Below, piece by piece: positions 22,010-31,712 of a stretch of 64,000 nt of DNA. The notes below the pieces were generated by a model that did no database searches, had not been told where the DNA came from, and worked only from the letters and a program-made list of their open reading frames with translations. Numbering within the stretch: the first letter of the stretch is position 1; the number at the start of each line of letters is the position of its first letter. The stretch spans positions 1 through 64,000 of the forward strand of contig JAFSBM010000058.1 in the NCBI GenBank assembly GCA_017437285.1, given 5' to 3'. The position numbers and the translations under genes are program-made. Origin of the DNA: Ruminococcus sp. (GTDB lineage: Bacteria > Bacillota > Clostridia > Oscillospirales > Ruminococcaceae).

Positions 22010-23812
22010 TCATGTATCAAGCTTGAGAACGCTCATAAATGCCTCCTGCGGCACTTCTACTGTGCCGAGCTGACGCATACGCTTTTTACCCTCTTTCTGC
22101 TTTTCAAGGAGCTTTTTCTTACGGGTAATATCACCGCCGTAGCACTTGGCAAGTACGTCCTTACGCATAGCTTTTACAGTTTCACGGGCAATGATTTTTC
22201 CGCCAATTGCCGCCTGAATAGGCACTTCAAAAAGCTGACGTGGAATATTTTCTTTCAGCTTTTCAGCGATTTTTCTTGCTCTGCCGTATGCTTTATCTGT
22301 GTGGATAATAAAGGAAAGAGCGTCCACAATATCGCCGTTGAGGAGAATATCAAGCTTAACAAGCTTAGAGGGAACATATCCCATCATTTCATAGTCAAAG
22401 CTTGCATATCCCTTTGTACGGGATTTCAGCACGTCAAAGAAATCGTAGACAATTTCGTTGAGGGGGAGTTCATAGTGGAGTTCAACACGGGTATCATCAA
22501 GATATTTCATATCCTTGAAAACTCCACGTCTGTCCTGACAAAGCTCCATAATATTTCCAACGTAATCGGATGGGGAGAGGATATTTGCCTTAACCATAGG
22601 TTCTTCCGCAGTTTGAATAAGTGCAGGGTCGGGGTAATTTGTTGGGTTGTCGATGTATACCACTTCGCCGCTTGTCATTGTTACCTTATAAATAACAGAG
22701 GGGGCAGTTGTGATAAGGTCAAGGTTATATTCACGCTCCAGTCGCTCCTGAATGATTTCCATGTGGAGAAGTCCGAGGAATCCGCAGCGGAAGCCGAATC
22801 CCAGAGCAATTGAAGTTTCGGGTTCAAAGGAAAGTGAAGCGTCGTTAAGCTGCAATTTTTCCAGAGCCTCACGCAAATCGCCGTATTTCGCACCGTCAGC
22901 AGGGTAAATACCCGAGAATACCATAGGATTTACCTTACGATAGCCTGGGAGTGGTTCATTGCAGGGGTTGTCGTTATTTGTAACGGTATCGCCAACCTGT
23001 GTATCTCCGATACTCTTGATAGATGCAGAAATATAGCCAACTTCGCCAGCTTCAAGTGAGCCGTTGTTCACGAGATTTGAAGCGTCCATATAGCCTGCTT
23101 CAACAACGGTGAAAACTGCTCCTGTAGCCATAAGGCGGATATTATCACCGACTTTTACACGTCCCTCCTTGACACGGACGTAGATAATAACGCCCTTGTA
23201 GGAGTCGTAGTAGCTGTCAAAAATCAAGGCTTTGAGAGGCTTTTCAGTATCACCTGTTGGTGCAGGAATATCGGTAACAATTCGCTCTAAAACTTCCTCA
23301 ATATTTGTACCCATTTTAGCGGAAATTCTTGGAGCGTCCATAGCAGGAATACCGATTACATTTTCCACTTCGTTGCACACTCTTTCGGGGTCAGCAGAGG
23401 GCAGGTCGATTTTATTGACAATCGGCACAACTTCAAGGTCGTGTTCAATTGCAAGATAGGTATTGGCAAGAGTCTGTGCCTCAATTCCCTGTGAAGCGTC
23501 CACAACGAGAATTGCACCCTCACAGGCAGCAAGGGAACGTGAAACTTCATAGTTGAAGTCAACGTGGCCGGGAGTGTCAATGAGGTTAAAAATATAGTCC
23601 TCGCCGTTCTGTGCTTTATATTGCATACGAACTGCACGGGCTTTGATAGTGATTCCACGTTCACGCTCAATGTCCATATTATCGAGAAGCTGTTCTTCCA
23701 TATCACGGATAGCAACAGTTTCTGTTTTTTCAAGAATACGGTCTGCAAGAGTGGATTTTCCGTGGTCAATATGAGCCACAATGCAGAAGTTTCTGATTTT
23801 ATCGTTAGCCAA
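22010..23812 (-). CDS. lepA: Elongation factor 4 (LepA) GTPase
   Basis: A 600-residue translational GTPase, the standard length. G1 is [14 protein letters not shown] at residue 13, switch [17 protein letters not shown]4 [11 protein letters not shown]; the LepA-specific C-terminal domain ends with [18 protein letters not shown]. It acts on stalled or back-translocating ribosomes. The start codon is TTG, preceded by GGAGGAATTAC. A family A repeat lies 56 bases upstream, within the likely promoter region. Confidence 0.97.
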   Translation of the reverse strand: MANDKIRNFCIVAHIDHGKSTLADRILEKTETVAIRDMEEQLLDNMDIERERGITIKARAVRMQYKAQNGEDYIFNLIDTPGHVDFNYEVSRSLAACEGAILVVDASQGIEAQTLANTYLAIEHDLEVVPIVNKIDLPSADPERVCNEVENVIGIPAMDAPRISAKMGTNIEEVLERIVTDIPAPTGDTEKPLKALIFDSYYDSYKGVIIYVRVKEGRVKVGDNIRLMATGAVFTVVEAGYMDASNLVNNGSLEAGEVGYISASIKSIGDTQVGDTVTNNDNPCNEPLPGYRKVNPMVFSGIYPADGAKYGDLREALEKLQLNDASLSFEPETSIALGFGFRCGFLGLLHMEIIQERLEREYNLDLITTAPSVIYKVTMTSGEVVYIDNPTNYPDPALIQTAEEPMVKANILSPSDYVGNIMELCQDRRGVFKDMKYLDDTRVELHYELPLNEIVYDFFDVLKSRTKGYASFDYEMMGYVPSKLVKLDILLNGDIVDALSFIIHTDKAYGRARKIAEKLKENIPRQLFEVPIQAAIGGKIIARETVKAMRKDVLAKCYGGDITRKKKLLEKQKEGKKRMRQLGTVEVPQEAFMSVLKLDT

Positions 23813-23867
23813 AGTAATTCCTCCGTTGTTTTAAATTCAACTTATATACTCTCCCACAGCTAAACTT

Positions 23868-24027
23868 ATATCAATCCCTAAAATGTTAGTAGATAAAGAT
23901 GATGAGCAGAAATGTTGTATGTCAAGGCGGACAACGAAAGCATACTGCCGTATGGTGAGGAAGTCCAACGATGACATACGGCATTTATGCCATTAGATTT
24001 GTCTACTGTTGTTTTAGGGATTGGTAT
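23868..24027 (-). mobile_element. Family A MITE-like palindromic element (A2)
   Basis: A 160 bp copy in reverse orientation relative to A1, with one mismatch in the left terminus (ATATCAATCCC). It lies in the 321-base gap between lepA and the large LRR gene. The remainder of the gap, 24028-24133, holds an imperfect AGCACGC/GCGTG hairpin and no gene. Confidence 0.78.
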
Positions 24028-24133
24028 TAGCACGCATTGCGTGGGAGCTACCCGTATATTATAGCACATTTTTTCACAAATGGCAATGCTTTGAGGAAAA
24101 AATATTGCTGAACATACATCATAATTTCACAGC

Positions 24134-26314
24134 TTATTTGCCGCTGTTGAGTTTGTCAATGTATTTTTTGTATAACGGCACAATTTCGTTATCGTCGTAA
24201 AAAAGAAATCGGTGATTATTTTTGTATTCAAGCTGTTGTGTACGTGCATTTTCAGCATCATTTTTAATTCTGTCGCCTGAAATTCTTGCAAGAAATTCCG
24301 CATAGCTGTCGGATAATGCACGGTGATTTTTAATGAGAAATTCATTTTCTCTCTCATCTTCAACCTCGCTTACACAATCGCTGACGGATTCAAGAAGTCT
24401 ATCCAGAATATTAAGGAATGAGCAGTCATCATCGCCGAAATCGTGGTCAAATGCTCGGCATTTTCCTGTATCACACGAAATACCGTAAACACAGTGTGTG
24501 CTGCTTGCAATGTGACTATAATTGTCATCTTCATAGTTGTCGTCACGTAAAACAGAGCCGCCACTGTAAATTATCCAGTCATTTATAGTCAGCTCACTGC
24601 ACAGATAAAGCCATTCCATATAATCTGAATAATCCTTGTCGGGTTCAACGTCAAATTTTAATCTGTAAGGCTCAATTCTTTCAGGAGGCAGAGGCGGCTC
24701 CATAGTCATATAGTCGCTGCCGAGATAATCACAGCATTTTTTTAACAGTTCAAAGTAATCCTTAACTGTCATATCCTCCGTATTTCGAGGAATTTCCGCA
24801 GGGCAGAGGTATGCTTTGCTGTCCTCTTTCAGCAGCTCAACGGGATATGCTTGTGAGAAATCCGCAGATATTCCACCTGTGCAGGCTTTTTCCCAGTCAT
24901 CAACAGTAGCAATTGTTTCATATTCAAATTCTGTATCATAGCTGTCGGATTTAACTGTAAATGTAACAGCTTTCCACGGCTTATCGCCGTATTTTTCATT
25001 GTACAGTTCACAGAATGTCATACCTCTGTCGTTGAGAATTTCAAATATTTCAGGGTCACGGCGGTAATCAAGAATATAACCGTATCGCTTTTCCTCCGTT
25101 GACATTGAAGTAACAAAATCGGTATTTTTTTCGATATAGCAGTAATTGAAATGCAGGGTATCATTTTCCCTGATAATTCTGAAATATATTTTTTCATAGG
25201 GAACAGGACAAACCATACGGATATATTTTACAAGTTCAATCTGCCCTATTTCATATAAGCCGATATTTCGCTGATTATTCAGATAGTCCATAATTACTGA
25301 TACAATTCTGTGGTCGGTGTCTATCACCAATTGTCTTTTCAGGAATTTCAACAGGGTATCATCATCAATGAGATTTTTATCAATAAGCTTTTTCAAAAGG
25401 TCAGCTGTGTTATCATAAGAAGTAATAATAAGCGGCTCCATATTTGAACGGATAAAATCAAGAGCATTTTCGCTTTCGGTTATTATGTAGGCAGAGGAGG
25501 CAAGTTTTAATGATTCTTCAAAAATCGTGCAGCTTTGCATTCTGCCTGATTCTGTCAGAAAATCGGGCTTATTAAAATTGCCGCTTTTTATAAATGCAAG
25601 TCTTGCATTTATATCTCTTGTTTTATTTGCACCGGAACAGTATGGATAAAGCTGTGCCGTGCCTTTTTCGGAATAAAAATAAACTTTGCAATTACAGTTG
25701 AAGGCTCGTAATCCTATTGAATTTATAGTGAAAGGAATTGAAATGCTTTTAAGGTTTTGGCATTTGCTGAAAGAATCGCTGTCAATTTCCGCAACAGTTG
25801 GAGGGAGAGTTATTTCTTCAACTGCTGTACAGCTGGAAAATGCGGTCCAGTTAATTCTTTTCACTCCATTGGGGACATTGATTTTTTTAGTTTCCATAGG
25901 ACATTCTATGCCTGTAAGAACGGTATTATCTTTTACAATAAATCTAATATCAGCAGGAGCGGGATGAGTTATTTCCTCAGCTTTTTTCTCCGAATTATTA
26001 TTAACAGGAGCAGGGGAGTTTGTTTCCTCAGCTTTTTTCTCTGAATTAGTATTAACAGCAGTAGGCAATGTTAATTTCTCAGGTTTTTTAGTTGTGTCAT
26101 TATCTGCGGCTCGTAATTGACTTTTCCGTTTTTCGTATTCATCAAACGCCTTTTGCAGATGTTTCGCAACTTGCTCTTTTGTTTTTTCATCAATAACCAT
26201 TTGCGGTTTCTCCGAATTATTATTAACAGGAGCAGGGGAGTTTGGTTTTTCAGATTTCTCAGTATTGCCGTTAATTGCGGATTTTAATTTTTCGAAAAAC
26301 TTATAAAAAAGCAT
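24134..26314 (-). CDS. Large BspA-like LRR protein without signal peptide
   Basis: A 726-residue protein. Residues about 20-130 are a low-complexity linker with repeats of the type SPAPVNNNSEKK. LRR_5 (BspA-type) repeats follow at about 150-240, with INVPNGVKRINWTAFSSC and ITLPPTVAEIDSDSFSKC. The remaining 480 residues are charged and rich in Asp and Tyr, without a motif I recognise. No signal peptide or TM segment is visible, so it is probably cytoplasmic despite the LRR type being commonly surface-exposed. It lies in an accessory patch bounded by repeat elements. Confidence 0.65.
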   Translation of the reverse strand: MLFYKFFEKLKSAINGNTEKSEKPNSPAPVNNNSEKPQMVIDEKTKEQVAKHLQKAFDEYEKRKSQLRAADNDTTKKPEKLTLPTAVNTNSEKKAEETNSPAPVNNNSEKKAEEITHPAPADIRFIVKDNTVLTGIECPMETKKINVPNGVKRINWTAFSSCTAVEEITLPPTVAEIDSDSFSKCQNLKSISIPFTINSIGLRAFNCNCKVYFYSEKGTAQLYPYCSGANKTRDINARLAFIKSGNFNKPDFLTESGRMQSCTIFEESLKLASSAYIITESENALDFIRSNMEPLIITSYDNTADLLKKLIDKNLIDDDTLLKFLKRQLVIDTDHRIVSVIMDYLNNQRNIGLYEIGQIELVKYIRMVCPVPYEKIYFRIIRENDTLHFNYCYIEKNTDFVTSMSTEEKRYGYILDYRRDPEIFEILNDRGMTFCELYNEKYGDKPWKAVTFTVKSDSYDTEFEYETIATVDDWEKACTGGISADFSQAYPVELLKEDSKAYLCPAEIPRNTEDMTVKDYFELLKKCCDYLGSDYMTMEPPLPPERIEPYRLKFDVEPDKDYSDYMEWLYLCSELTINDWIIYSGGSVLRDDNYEDDNYSHIASSTHCVYGISCDTGKCRAFDHDFGDDDCSFLNILDRLLESVSDCVSEVEDERENEFLIKNHRALSDSYAEFLARISGDRIKNDAENARTQQLEYKNNHRFLFYDDNEIVPLYKKYIDKLNSGK

Positions 26315-26436
26315 ATATTTCTCCTTTAATCAGAATTATCGTGTATTTTATTATATCATAAATTTCCTTGTATTTCAATATTTTTTTAGGAATGGTATTG
26401 AAAAATAGTTTTAAATATGATATGATTAAGAATATC

Positions 26437-26615
26437 TATAGGGCATCTCTAAAAAACCCTTTTGAGAAAAAACAGCTATGCACGGCATCTACTGTGTCAA
26501 CCTCCCTTGGAGTGCGGCAGCACGCCTGCGGAAGCTTTCCTTGCAGCTGTCATACCTATCTGTTTTTTCTTTAGAGGTTCTCTTTAATCAAACGAGTTTT
26601 TAGAAATGCTCTATA
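26437..26615 (+). mobile_element. Family B MITE-like palindromic element, long copy (B2)
   Basis: About 179 bp, bounded by TATAGGGCATCTCTAAAAA and the inverted TTTTTAGAAATGCTCTATA, with the core CCTCCCTTGGAGTGCGGC near 26501-26518. No coding capacity. The ends resemble those of IS5-like elements, but the parent transposase is not in the window. It fills most of the 328-base gap between the LRR gene and the immunity-like gene. A degenerate family-A-like end (TTTTAGGAATGGTAT) at 26385-26399 precedes it. Confidence 0.7.
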
Positions 26616-26642
26616 AAATCATTCTGAAAAGGAGAGAATAGT

Positions 26643-27017
26643 ATGACATTATATGAAGAATGTTTGGAAGCTTTAAAGGAATACACGATTATAGAGGATA
26701 AAGAACTGGAAAAAAAGCTGTTTTCAAAGTTAAAACTTACGTTTACAGGCAAGGTTGATTTTACAAAATATATCAACCCACGAACAATAAGCTTTGATGA
26801 AATTCCTTCGTTTTTGGGCGGAAAGGATTGCTACATCATATGGGATAATGCTGAATATCCCATACTTAAAGCGGATATTGACAATATTATGTATGAGGAT
26901 AATATTTATGAGGTGTTGGCTGTGGGATTTAATACGTGGTTTATTTCCGCTGATATGACACGGATTATTGAATACTATCACGAAAATGAACTTACAGCAG
27001 CTTATACCAATCCCTAA
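26643..27017 (+). CDS. Putative contact-dependent-inhibition immunity-like protein
   Basis: A 124-residue acidic protein preceded by GGAGAG. The segment CYIIWDNAEYPILKADI, followed by DEDN-type loops, a VLAVGFNTWFIS strand and IIEYYHENEL, resembles small immunity proteins of CDI/polymorphic toxin systems. No toxin gene sits beside it, so it may be an orphan. Its last residues (YTNP) and stop codon come from the terminus of family A copy A3, so the original C-terminus was probably replaced by the insertion. The family call is tentative. Confidence 0.5.
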   Translation: MTLYEECLEALKEYTIIEDKELEKKLFSKLKLTFTGKVDFTKYINPRTISFDEIPSFLGGKDCYIIWDNAEYPILKADIDNIMYEDNIYEVLAVGFNTWFISADMTRIIEYYHENELTAAYTNP

Positions 27018-27164
27018 AACAACAGCAGACAAATCTAATGGCATAAATACTGGTCTGTTGTCGTTGGACTTCCTCACCATACAGACAGTATGCTTTCATC
27101 GTCCGCCTTGACATACAGCATTTCTGTCATCATCTTTGTCTACTAACATTTCATGGAGTGATAT
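27004..27164 (+). mobile_element. Family A MITE-like element (A3), degenerate right end
   Basis: The left terminus ATACCAATCCCTAAAA is intact and forms the 3' end of the preceding gene. The right terminus has decayed (TTTCATGGAGTGATAT). Internal sequence matches the other copies. Confidence 0.7.
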
Positions 27165-27179
27165 GAAATTCCAAATGAA

Positions 27180-27204
27180 TAAAGGGCATCTCTAAAAACT
27201 TTTG
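27180..27204 (+). repeat. Family B terminus fragment (B3)
   Basis: AAAGGGCATCTCTAAAAACT, a solo family B end lying 16 bases beyond A3. No matching second end is clear. Confidence 0.5.
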
Positions 27205-27282
27205 ATAAAAACATAAAATGATTATGTTACAAAAAGTAGTGACATAAGCATTTTTTATAAAAGGGAACTTATATAATGGTAT

Positions 27283-27309
27283 AAAAAATCCCCGAAAAAT
27301 CGGGGATAA
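27283..27309 (-). terminator. Intrinsic terminator of tRNA-Leu
   Basis: ATCCCCGA-TTTT-TCGGGGAT followed by TTTTTTAT on the minus strand, directly after the tRNA CCA end. Confidence 0.85.
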
Positions 27310-27310
27310 A

Positions 27311-27396
27311 TGGTGCCGAAGACGGGACTTGAACCCGTACGGGATTGCTCCCGGCAGATTTTGAGTCTGCTGCGTCTGCCATTCCGCCACTTCGGC
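27311..27396 (-). tRNA. tRNA-Leu (anticodon CAA)
   Basis: An 86-base class II tRNA with encoded CCA. The acceptor stem GCCGAAG pairs with CTTCGGC. The anticodon stem GCAGA/TCTGC encloses the loop CTCAAAA (anticodon CAA, reading UUG). A variable arm and the T-arm GGGTTCAAGTCCC are present. Confidence 0.96.
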
Positions 27397-27427
27397 AAAT
27401 ATTACGTATAGCACAAATTACTATAAT

Positions 27428-27456
27428 ATTATACCATAAAATTTAATCAATGTCAA
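27428..27456 (-). promoter_or_regulatory. Promoter of tRNA-Leu
   Basis: Minus strand TTGACA (27451-27456), 17-base spacer, TATAAT (27428-27433), 32 bases before the mature 5' end. Confidence 0.8.
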
Positions 27457-27576
27457 GGGCTGAATAAATTAAAATAAAAAAATATATATGACGTGCATTT
27501 TTTCAAGCTTCACAGTTGTGTTATATATAGAAGCGTAAAACTTCTGAAACGACAAAAAGAGAGGACGGTGTTTTAA

Positions 27577-28092
27577 TTGGATAATGATAATATTTCATTG
27601 TATGCTTTCAGAAAATTCGGAGATATGGTATTGCGAGTTGCGTATACATCTTGTGGAAATTATGCGGAAGCCGAGGATATAACGCAGGATATATTCCTGT
27701 ATCTCCATTCAAATCCTGTGGATTTTGAAAGTGATGAACATTTGAAAGCATGGCTGTTGAAAGTCACAACCAACAAATGCAAAAACTACAAAAGGAGTTT
27801 TCGAGTAAGTCATACGGGAACTCTGGAGGAGGATTATCAGGGGAGTTATAATATGGATACAACAGATGTGGAGGTAAGGGAACTTCTGTCATCTCTGCCG
27901 ACTAAATATGGGGCGGTAATGTATTTGTATTTATACGAAAGTCGGACAGTTGAGGAAATTGCTGCGTTATTGGATAAAAAAATCAACACGGTTAAATCCT
28001 TGATACGCAGGGGAAAGGCGAAGCTTAAAATTGAGCTTGCAGATGAAAACCAAACGACAAAACAAGGTAGTGTAAGGAGGACAGAATTATGA
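27577..28092 (+). CDS. ECF-type RNA polymerase sigma factor
   Basis: A 171-residue ECF sigma factor. Region 2 includes YAEAEDITQDIFLYLHSNP and FESDEHLKAWLLKVTTNKCKNYKRSF; region 4 includes LPTKYGAVMYLYLYESRTVEEIAALLDKKINTV. It starts with TTG, after GAGAGGAC; no in-frame ATG is closer. The gene overlaps the anti-sigma gene by 4 bases (ATGA). The upstream region may hold its own ECF-type promoter, but I cannot define it. Confidence 0.9.
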   Translation: MDNDNISLYAFRKFGDMVLRVAYTSCGNYAEAEDITQDIFLYLHSNPVDFESDEHLKAWLLKVTTNKCKNYKRSFRVSHTGTLEEDYQGSYNMDTTDVEVRELLSSLPTKYGAVMYLYLYESRTVEEIAALLDKKINTVKSLIRRGKAKLKIELADENQTTKQGSVRRTEL

Positions 28093-30224
28093 GAAAAGAC
28101 GATTATAAATTACACCTTGACAAAATTAAATGCAGCGATGAATTCAGAAGAAAAATGGAGGAACTGCTTTCGGCTGAGCAGGAGGAAATATATGCTGAAA
28201 GTGTAACCACAGTTGAAAGAGCAGGAAGAATTAATATTCAGCGTTGGTCGGGATTAGCGGCATCGGCTGTATTATTGGCAGGTATCGGCGGATTGGCAGT
28301 TCATACAATGAAAGATGCTCCCGAAGTTCCCCCAACTCATAGCGGAGAATCAGATGCTCCCATAGCTGCAACAGGAGATAAGAGCAATGACGAAGCAGGG
28401 GAGTATTATTTCAGCTTTGAAAATAACACATATTACCGTTTGGCAATGGGCGTTGAGGGAGAACTTCCCGATGAACTTGCTGAGAAATTAATTGAAAGAA
28501 TAAATAGCGGAATTAAAAGGGAATACGACAAGGAAATAACAGCCGAAAACGATATTCAGGAAGCAAAATATGATATTAATTTGTTTGAACATGACAGCGT
28601 TCCGAATACCGAATGTAAAGACTATGTATTCACAATATGTTCCGATACAGACGAAGATTTGCTTTATAAAGTAAGTAATAATAATATTATATTTATTGCG
28701 GATAATGGTGAAGAATCCCTGTATTTCGGAGATAAGGATTTATATGGAGATATAAACAAAACGATTGCTGAGAATATATTCAGTTATGACTGGAAAGTCG
28801 TAAATGATGAATATTCCGAAGAATACAGCAGCTTGCTTAATAAGTACAGAGATGAAATTGTCAGATCTGACCTTGAACTAGGCGACGATATTATTGTATT
28901 AGATACTAATTTGCCTTTTATTACTCATGCTAATAAAAACGGTACAATTCAAGTGTACTATTCAATTGGAATAGGTTCAGAAATTTTCCCTGTAACATAT
29001 CAGGCACCTGTTGAATTTGTAACGGCTGTATATGAACTTATGGATGAAAATTATGCAATTGATTTATCACCGGAACCAATGAATATAAAAGAGAAACTTA
29101 ACAGTGTTCTTTCAAATTCCGATTTCAATGAAAACAGCGATGTTTTTTACGGTACGGGACAGGGACAATTCAGCAAGGGATTTGAAATCGGAAAGGCAGG
29201 AGAAGTTGGCGGAGATGAATTAATAAAACTTCTTGCAGATTATGAGTGGGTACCTGCTGAGGATTCGGACTATATGAGAAGCGACTTTATAAGGATAAGT
29301 TATCAGAGCGAATTTGATTTAATAGGAATTTCCGTAAATGACAAAGGTGAGCTTTATGACAACGAAGAAGCCGTGCTTTACAGAGCAGAAAATGCAGATA
29401 TTTCAGCATTGCAGGAACAGTTCCAAAGATTGCTCCGAGCAAATGATGAAGTTCGTGTGGCGTATAATCTTTGTACAAGAGCTGATAATTTTACAACCCT
29501 TGAAAGCGAAGTAAGCATATATTACAATCCATTGGACGAAACAGGGGAGAATAAGCCTGTGAACTGCACGGGAATGTTATATTTAAAGAATCAGACATAC
29601 GGCGAAAGCAAGGATGTCACCAGCGATTATTATATGGTTCTTAACGGAGATGACAGCGATTACAGCGGAGAATTTTACAAGAAAGGTCGCTACTGGGCAT
29701 TTGTTGAAAAGAACGGCTCAATTGCTAAGGGATTTTTCAGAGGTGACAGGGATTTTGAGGACTATCGTCTTTTCACAAGAGATAATTATATTGCAAGCGG
29801 CGGATATGATAATTACGATGCAATAAATATTGACTATGATAATCTTTACAATGACGCATTTTATACTTTCACACGCAAAGATGATGAATATATGAATGTG
29901 CTGGATTATAATCATGCTGTAGGTCAGGCTAATGATATTGTTAAAATTGAGTATATCGAACAGTACGACAATACAGAAGTGAAAAATGATTACAGCGAAA
30001 TTCTTGAATTCAAAGTGAACGGAATGGGAGCGCTTGTCTATTATAGCAGGTCACGTAAAAATCTTGAAACAGGGGAGATTGAAAAGTATCTTGAATTCAA
30101 GCTTTGTGACGGAGTTTGTCTTGGTATGGGTGAACCAATGCCCCATTTTGACCCGATTTACTTTGCAATTCCTTCGACTTCCGAAGAACTTGCGAAAGAA
30201 TTTGAACTTATTAACGAAACATAA
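28089..30224 (+). CDS. Membrane-anchored anti-sigma factor with large extracytoplasmic domain
   Basis: A 711-residue protein. Residues 1-50 form a short cytoplasmic part (LHLDKIKCSDEFRRKMEELL), followed by one TM helix at about 55-75 (WSGLAASAVLLAGIGGLAV) and about 630 acidic extracellular residues rich in Tyr, Asp and Glu. Position and coupling to an ECF sigma factor identify it as the anti-sigma partner. The N-terminal part lacks a HxxxCxxC zinc motif, so it is not a classical ZAS domain. The ectodomain is much larger than in most anti-sigma factors and has no recognised fold. Confidence 0.72.
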   Translation: MRKDDYKLHLDKIKCSDEFRRKMEELLSAEQEEIYAESVTTVERAGRINIQRWSGLAASAVLLAGIGGLAVHTMKDAPEVPPTHSGESDAPIAATGDKSNDEAGEYYFSFENNTYYRLAMGVEGELPDELAEKLIERINSGIKREYDKEITAENDIQEAKYDINLFEHDSVPNTECKDYVFTICSDTDEDLLYKVSNNNIIFIADNGEESLYFGDKDLYGDINKTIAENIFSYDWKVVNDEYSEEYSSLLNKYRDEIVRSDLELGDDIIVLDTNLPFITHANKNGTIQVYYSIGIGSEIFPVTYQAPVEFVTAVYELMDENYAIDLSPEPMNIKEKLNSVLSNSDFNENSDVFYGTGQGQFSKGFEIGKAGEVGGDELIKLLADYEWVPAEDSDYMRSDFIRISYQSEFDLIGISVNDKGELYDNEEAVLYRAENADISALQEQFQRLLRANDEVRVAYNLCTRADNFTTLESEVSIYYNPLDETGENKPVNCTGMLYLKNQTYGESKDVTSDYYMVLNGDDSDYSGEFYKKGRYWAFVEKNGSIAKGFFRGDRDFEDYRLFTRDNYIASGGYDNYDAINIDYDNLYNDAFYTFTRKDDEYMNVLDYNHAVGQANDIVKIEYIEQYDNTEVKNDYSEILEFKVNGMGALVYYSRSRKNLETGEIEKYLEFKLCDGVCLGMGEPMPHFDPIYFAIPSTSEELAKEFELINET

Positions 30225-30242
30225 AATCAGCATAACGACAAA

Positions 30243-30268
30243 AACGCCACCGCAAAAACGGTGGCGTT
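30243..30268. terminator. Bidirectional terminator between anti-sigma gene and ackA
   Basis: ACGCCACCG-caaaaa-CGGTGGCGT with flanking A and T runs, placed between two converging genes. Confidence 0.8.
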
Positions 30269-30287
30269 AAATATTGCTATAATATAA

Positions 30288-31487
30288 TTACTTAGAAATA
30301 AGAGCAAGTGTATCTCTTGCAATGAGAAGCTCCTCGTTTGTAGGAACAACCCATACATCAACCTTAGAATCAGCAGCAGAAATCTTAGCAAGCTTACCTC
30401 TTAAACCGTCGTTAACAGCCTCGTCAAGCTTAATGCCGAAGAATTCCATATCCTTACATACAGCAGCACGAACGTCATATGCATTCTCGCCGATACCGCC
30501 TGTAAAGAGAACAGCGTCAAGACCGTTCATAGCAGCAGCATAAGAACCGATGTACTTCTTGATTTCGTAAACGAGCATATCAGAAACAAGCTGAGCTCTC
30601 TTGTTACCGCTTTCAGCAGCAGCTGTGATATCTCTGTTATCAGAACCAACGCCTGAAACTCCGAGGAAACCTGACTTCTTGTTCATGTAGTCGCTCATTT
30701 CAGCAGGTGTGAAACCGTGCTTGTCAGCTACGAAAGTAACAGCGGAGGGGTCAACAGCACCTGAACGTGTACCCATAACTACACCGTCAAGGGGAGTGAA
30801 GCCCATGGAAGTATCAACAGACTTACCGCCGTCAACAGCTGTGATAGAAGAACCGTTTCCGAGGTGGCATGAAACAATCTTGAGGTCCTTAATGTCCTTG
30901 CCCATAGCCTCAGCAAGAGCAGCTGAAACGAATCTGTGAGATGTACCGTGGAAACCGTACTTTCTTACGTGGAGGCTCTCATAATCCTCATAAGGAAGAC
31001 CGAACATATAAGCCTTGGGTGGCATTGTCTGGTGGAAAGCTGTATCGAATACAACAACCTGAGGAACATTTGCAGGAATTACGCTCTTGCAGGCACGGAG
31101 AGCAAGTGCATGAGCGTGGTTGTGTACGGGAGCAAGCTCACGGAGTTCATCAATCTTGTCGATGATTTCATCTGTAACAAGAACGGACTTATCGAAAATA
31201 TCAGCACCCTGCACGATACGGTGACCAACAGCTGAAATCTGGTCCATGCTGTCAATAACCTTAGCATCGCTTACAGTAAGAGCCTCAACAAGCTTCATGA
31301 AAGCTTCTGTATGTGTGGGGAATGAGCAGTCCTCATCAAGTGTTCTGCCGTCAGCAGCTTTGTGAGCGATGTGTCCGTCGATACCGATACGGTCACAGTT
31401 ACCCTTAGCGATAACACTTTCATCAGCCATATCAATAAGCTGATACTTGAGAGAAGAACTACCTGCGTTTACAACTAAAATAATCAT
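30288..31487 (-). CDS. ackA: Acetate kinase
   Basis: A 399-residue enzyme, the standard length, converting acetyl phosphate and ADP to acetate and ATP. Family signatures are MIILVVNAGSSSLKYQL at the N-terminus, FDTAFHQTMPPKAYMFGLP, the catalytic HLGNGSSITAV loop and FTGGIGENA near the C-terminus. Phosphotransacetylase (pta) is not adjacent. It makes ATP in the acetate-producing fermentation expected of this organism. Confidence 0.97.
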   Translation of the reverse strand: MIILVVNAGSSSLKYQLIDMADESVIAKGNCDRIGIDGHIAHKAADGRTLDEDCSFPTHTEAFMKLVEALTVSDAKVIDSMDQISAVGHRIVQGADIFDKSVLVTDEIIDKIDELRELAPVHNHAHALALRACKSVIPANVPQVVVFDTAFHQTMPPKAYMFGLPYEDYESLHVRKYGFHGTSHRFVSAALAEAMGKDIKDLKIVSCHLGNGSSITAVDGGKSVDTSMGFTPLDGVVMGTRSGAVDPSAVTFVADKHGFTPAEMSDYMNKKSGFLGVSGVGSDNRDITAAAESGNKRAQLVSDMLVYEIKKYIGSYAAAMNGLDAVLFTGGIGENAYDVRAAVCKDMEFFGIKLDEAVNDGLRGKLAKISAADSKVDVWVVPTNEELLIARDTLALISK

Positions 31488-31543
31488 TATAAAATTCCTT
31501 TCATCAAAGGGAAAAAGCCCCTTTGTTTATAGTACCATATACT

Positions 31544-31571
31544 ATTATATACTATTTTCAGAAAAAATCAA
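31544..31571 (-). promoter_or_regulatory. Promoter of ackA
   Basis: Minus strand TTGATT (31566-31571), 16-base spacer, TATAAT (31544-31549), about 57 bases before the start codon. Confidence 0.55.
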
Positions 31572-31665
31572 GTCTTTTTTGGAAATTTTCGGAAAATTAT
31601 GTGAAAAAAATATCAAACAGCGAATTTTTGTCTGATTAATTGATTCATTTCCTATAAAAAGAGCA

Positions 31666-31684
31666 GGGCGGATATTATCCGCCC
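31666..31684 (-). terminator. Terminator of LRR-dockerin gene 1
   Basis: GGGCGGATATTATCCGCCC is a perfect palindromic stem; on the minus strand TGCTCTTTTTA follows. Confidence 0.75.
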
Positions 31685-31712
31685 ACAGTTTGAAATTATG
31701 GATTATGTGATA

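Noticed and set aside
24028..24133. Imperfect AGCACGC/GCGTG hairpin as a family B copy
   Set aside because: It resembles only part of the B core and lacks both termini; evidence too weak to list as a copy.
27151..27414. 87-codon frame across the tRNA
   Set aside because: It overlaps the tRNA-Leu gene and its terminator; the protein sequence is a tRNA artefact.
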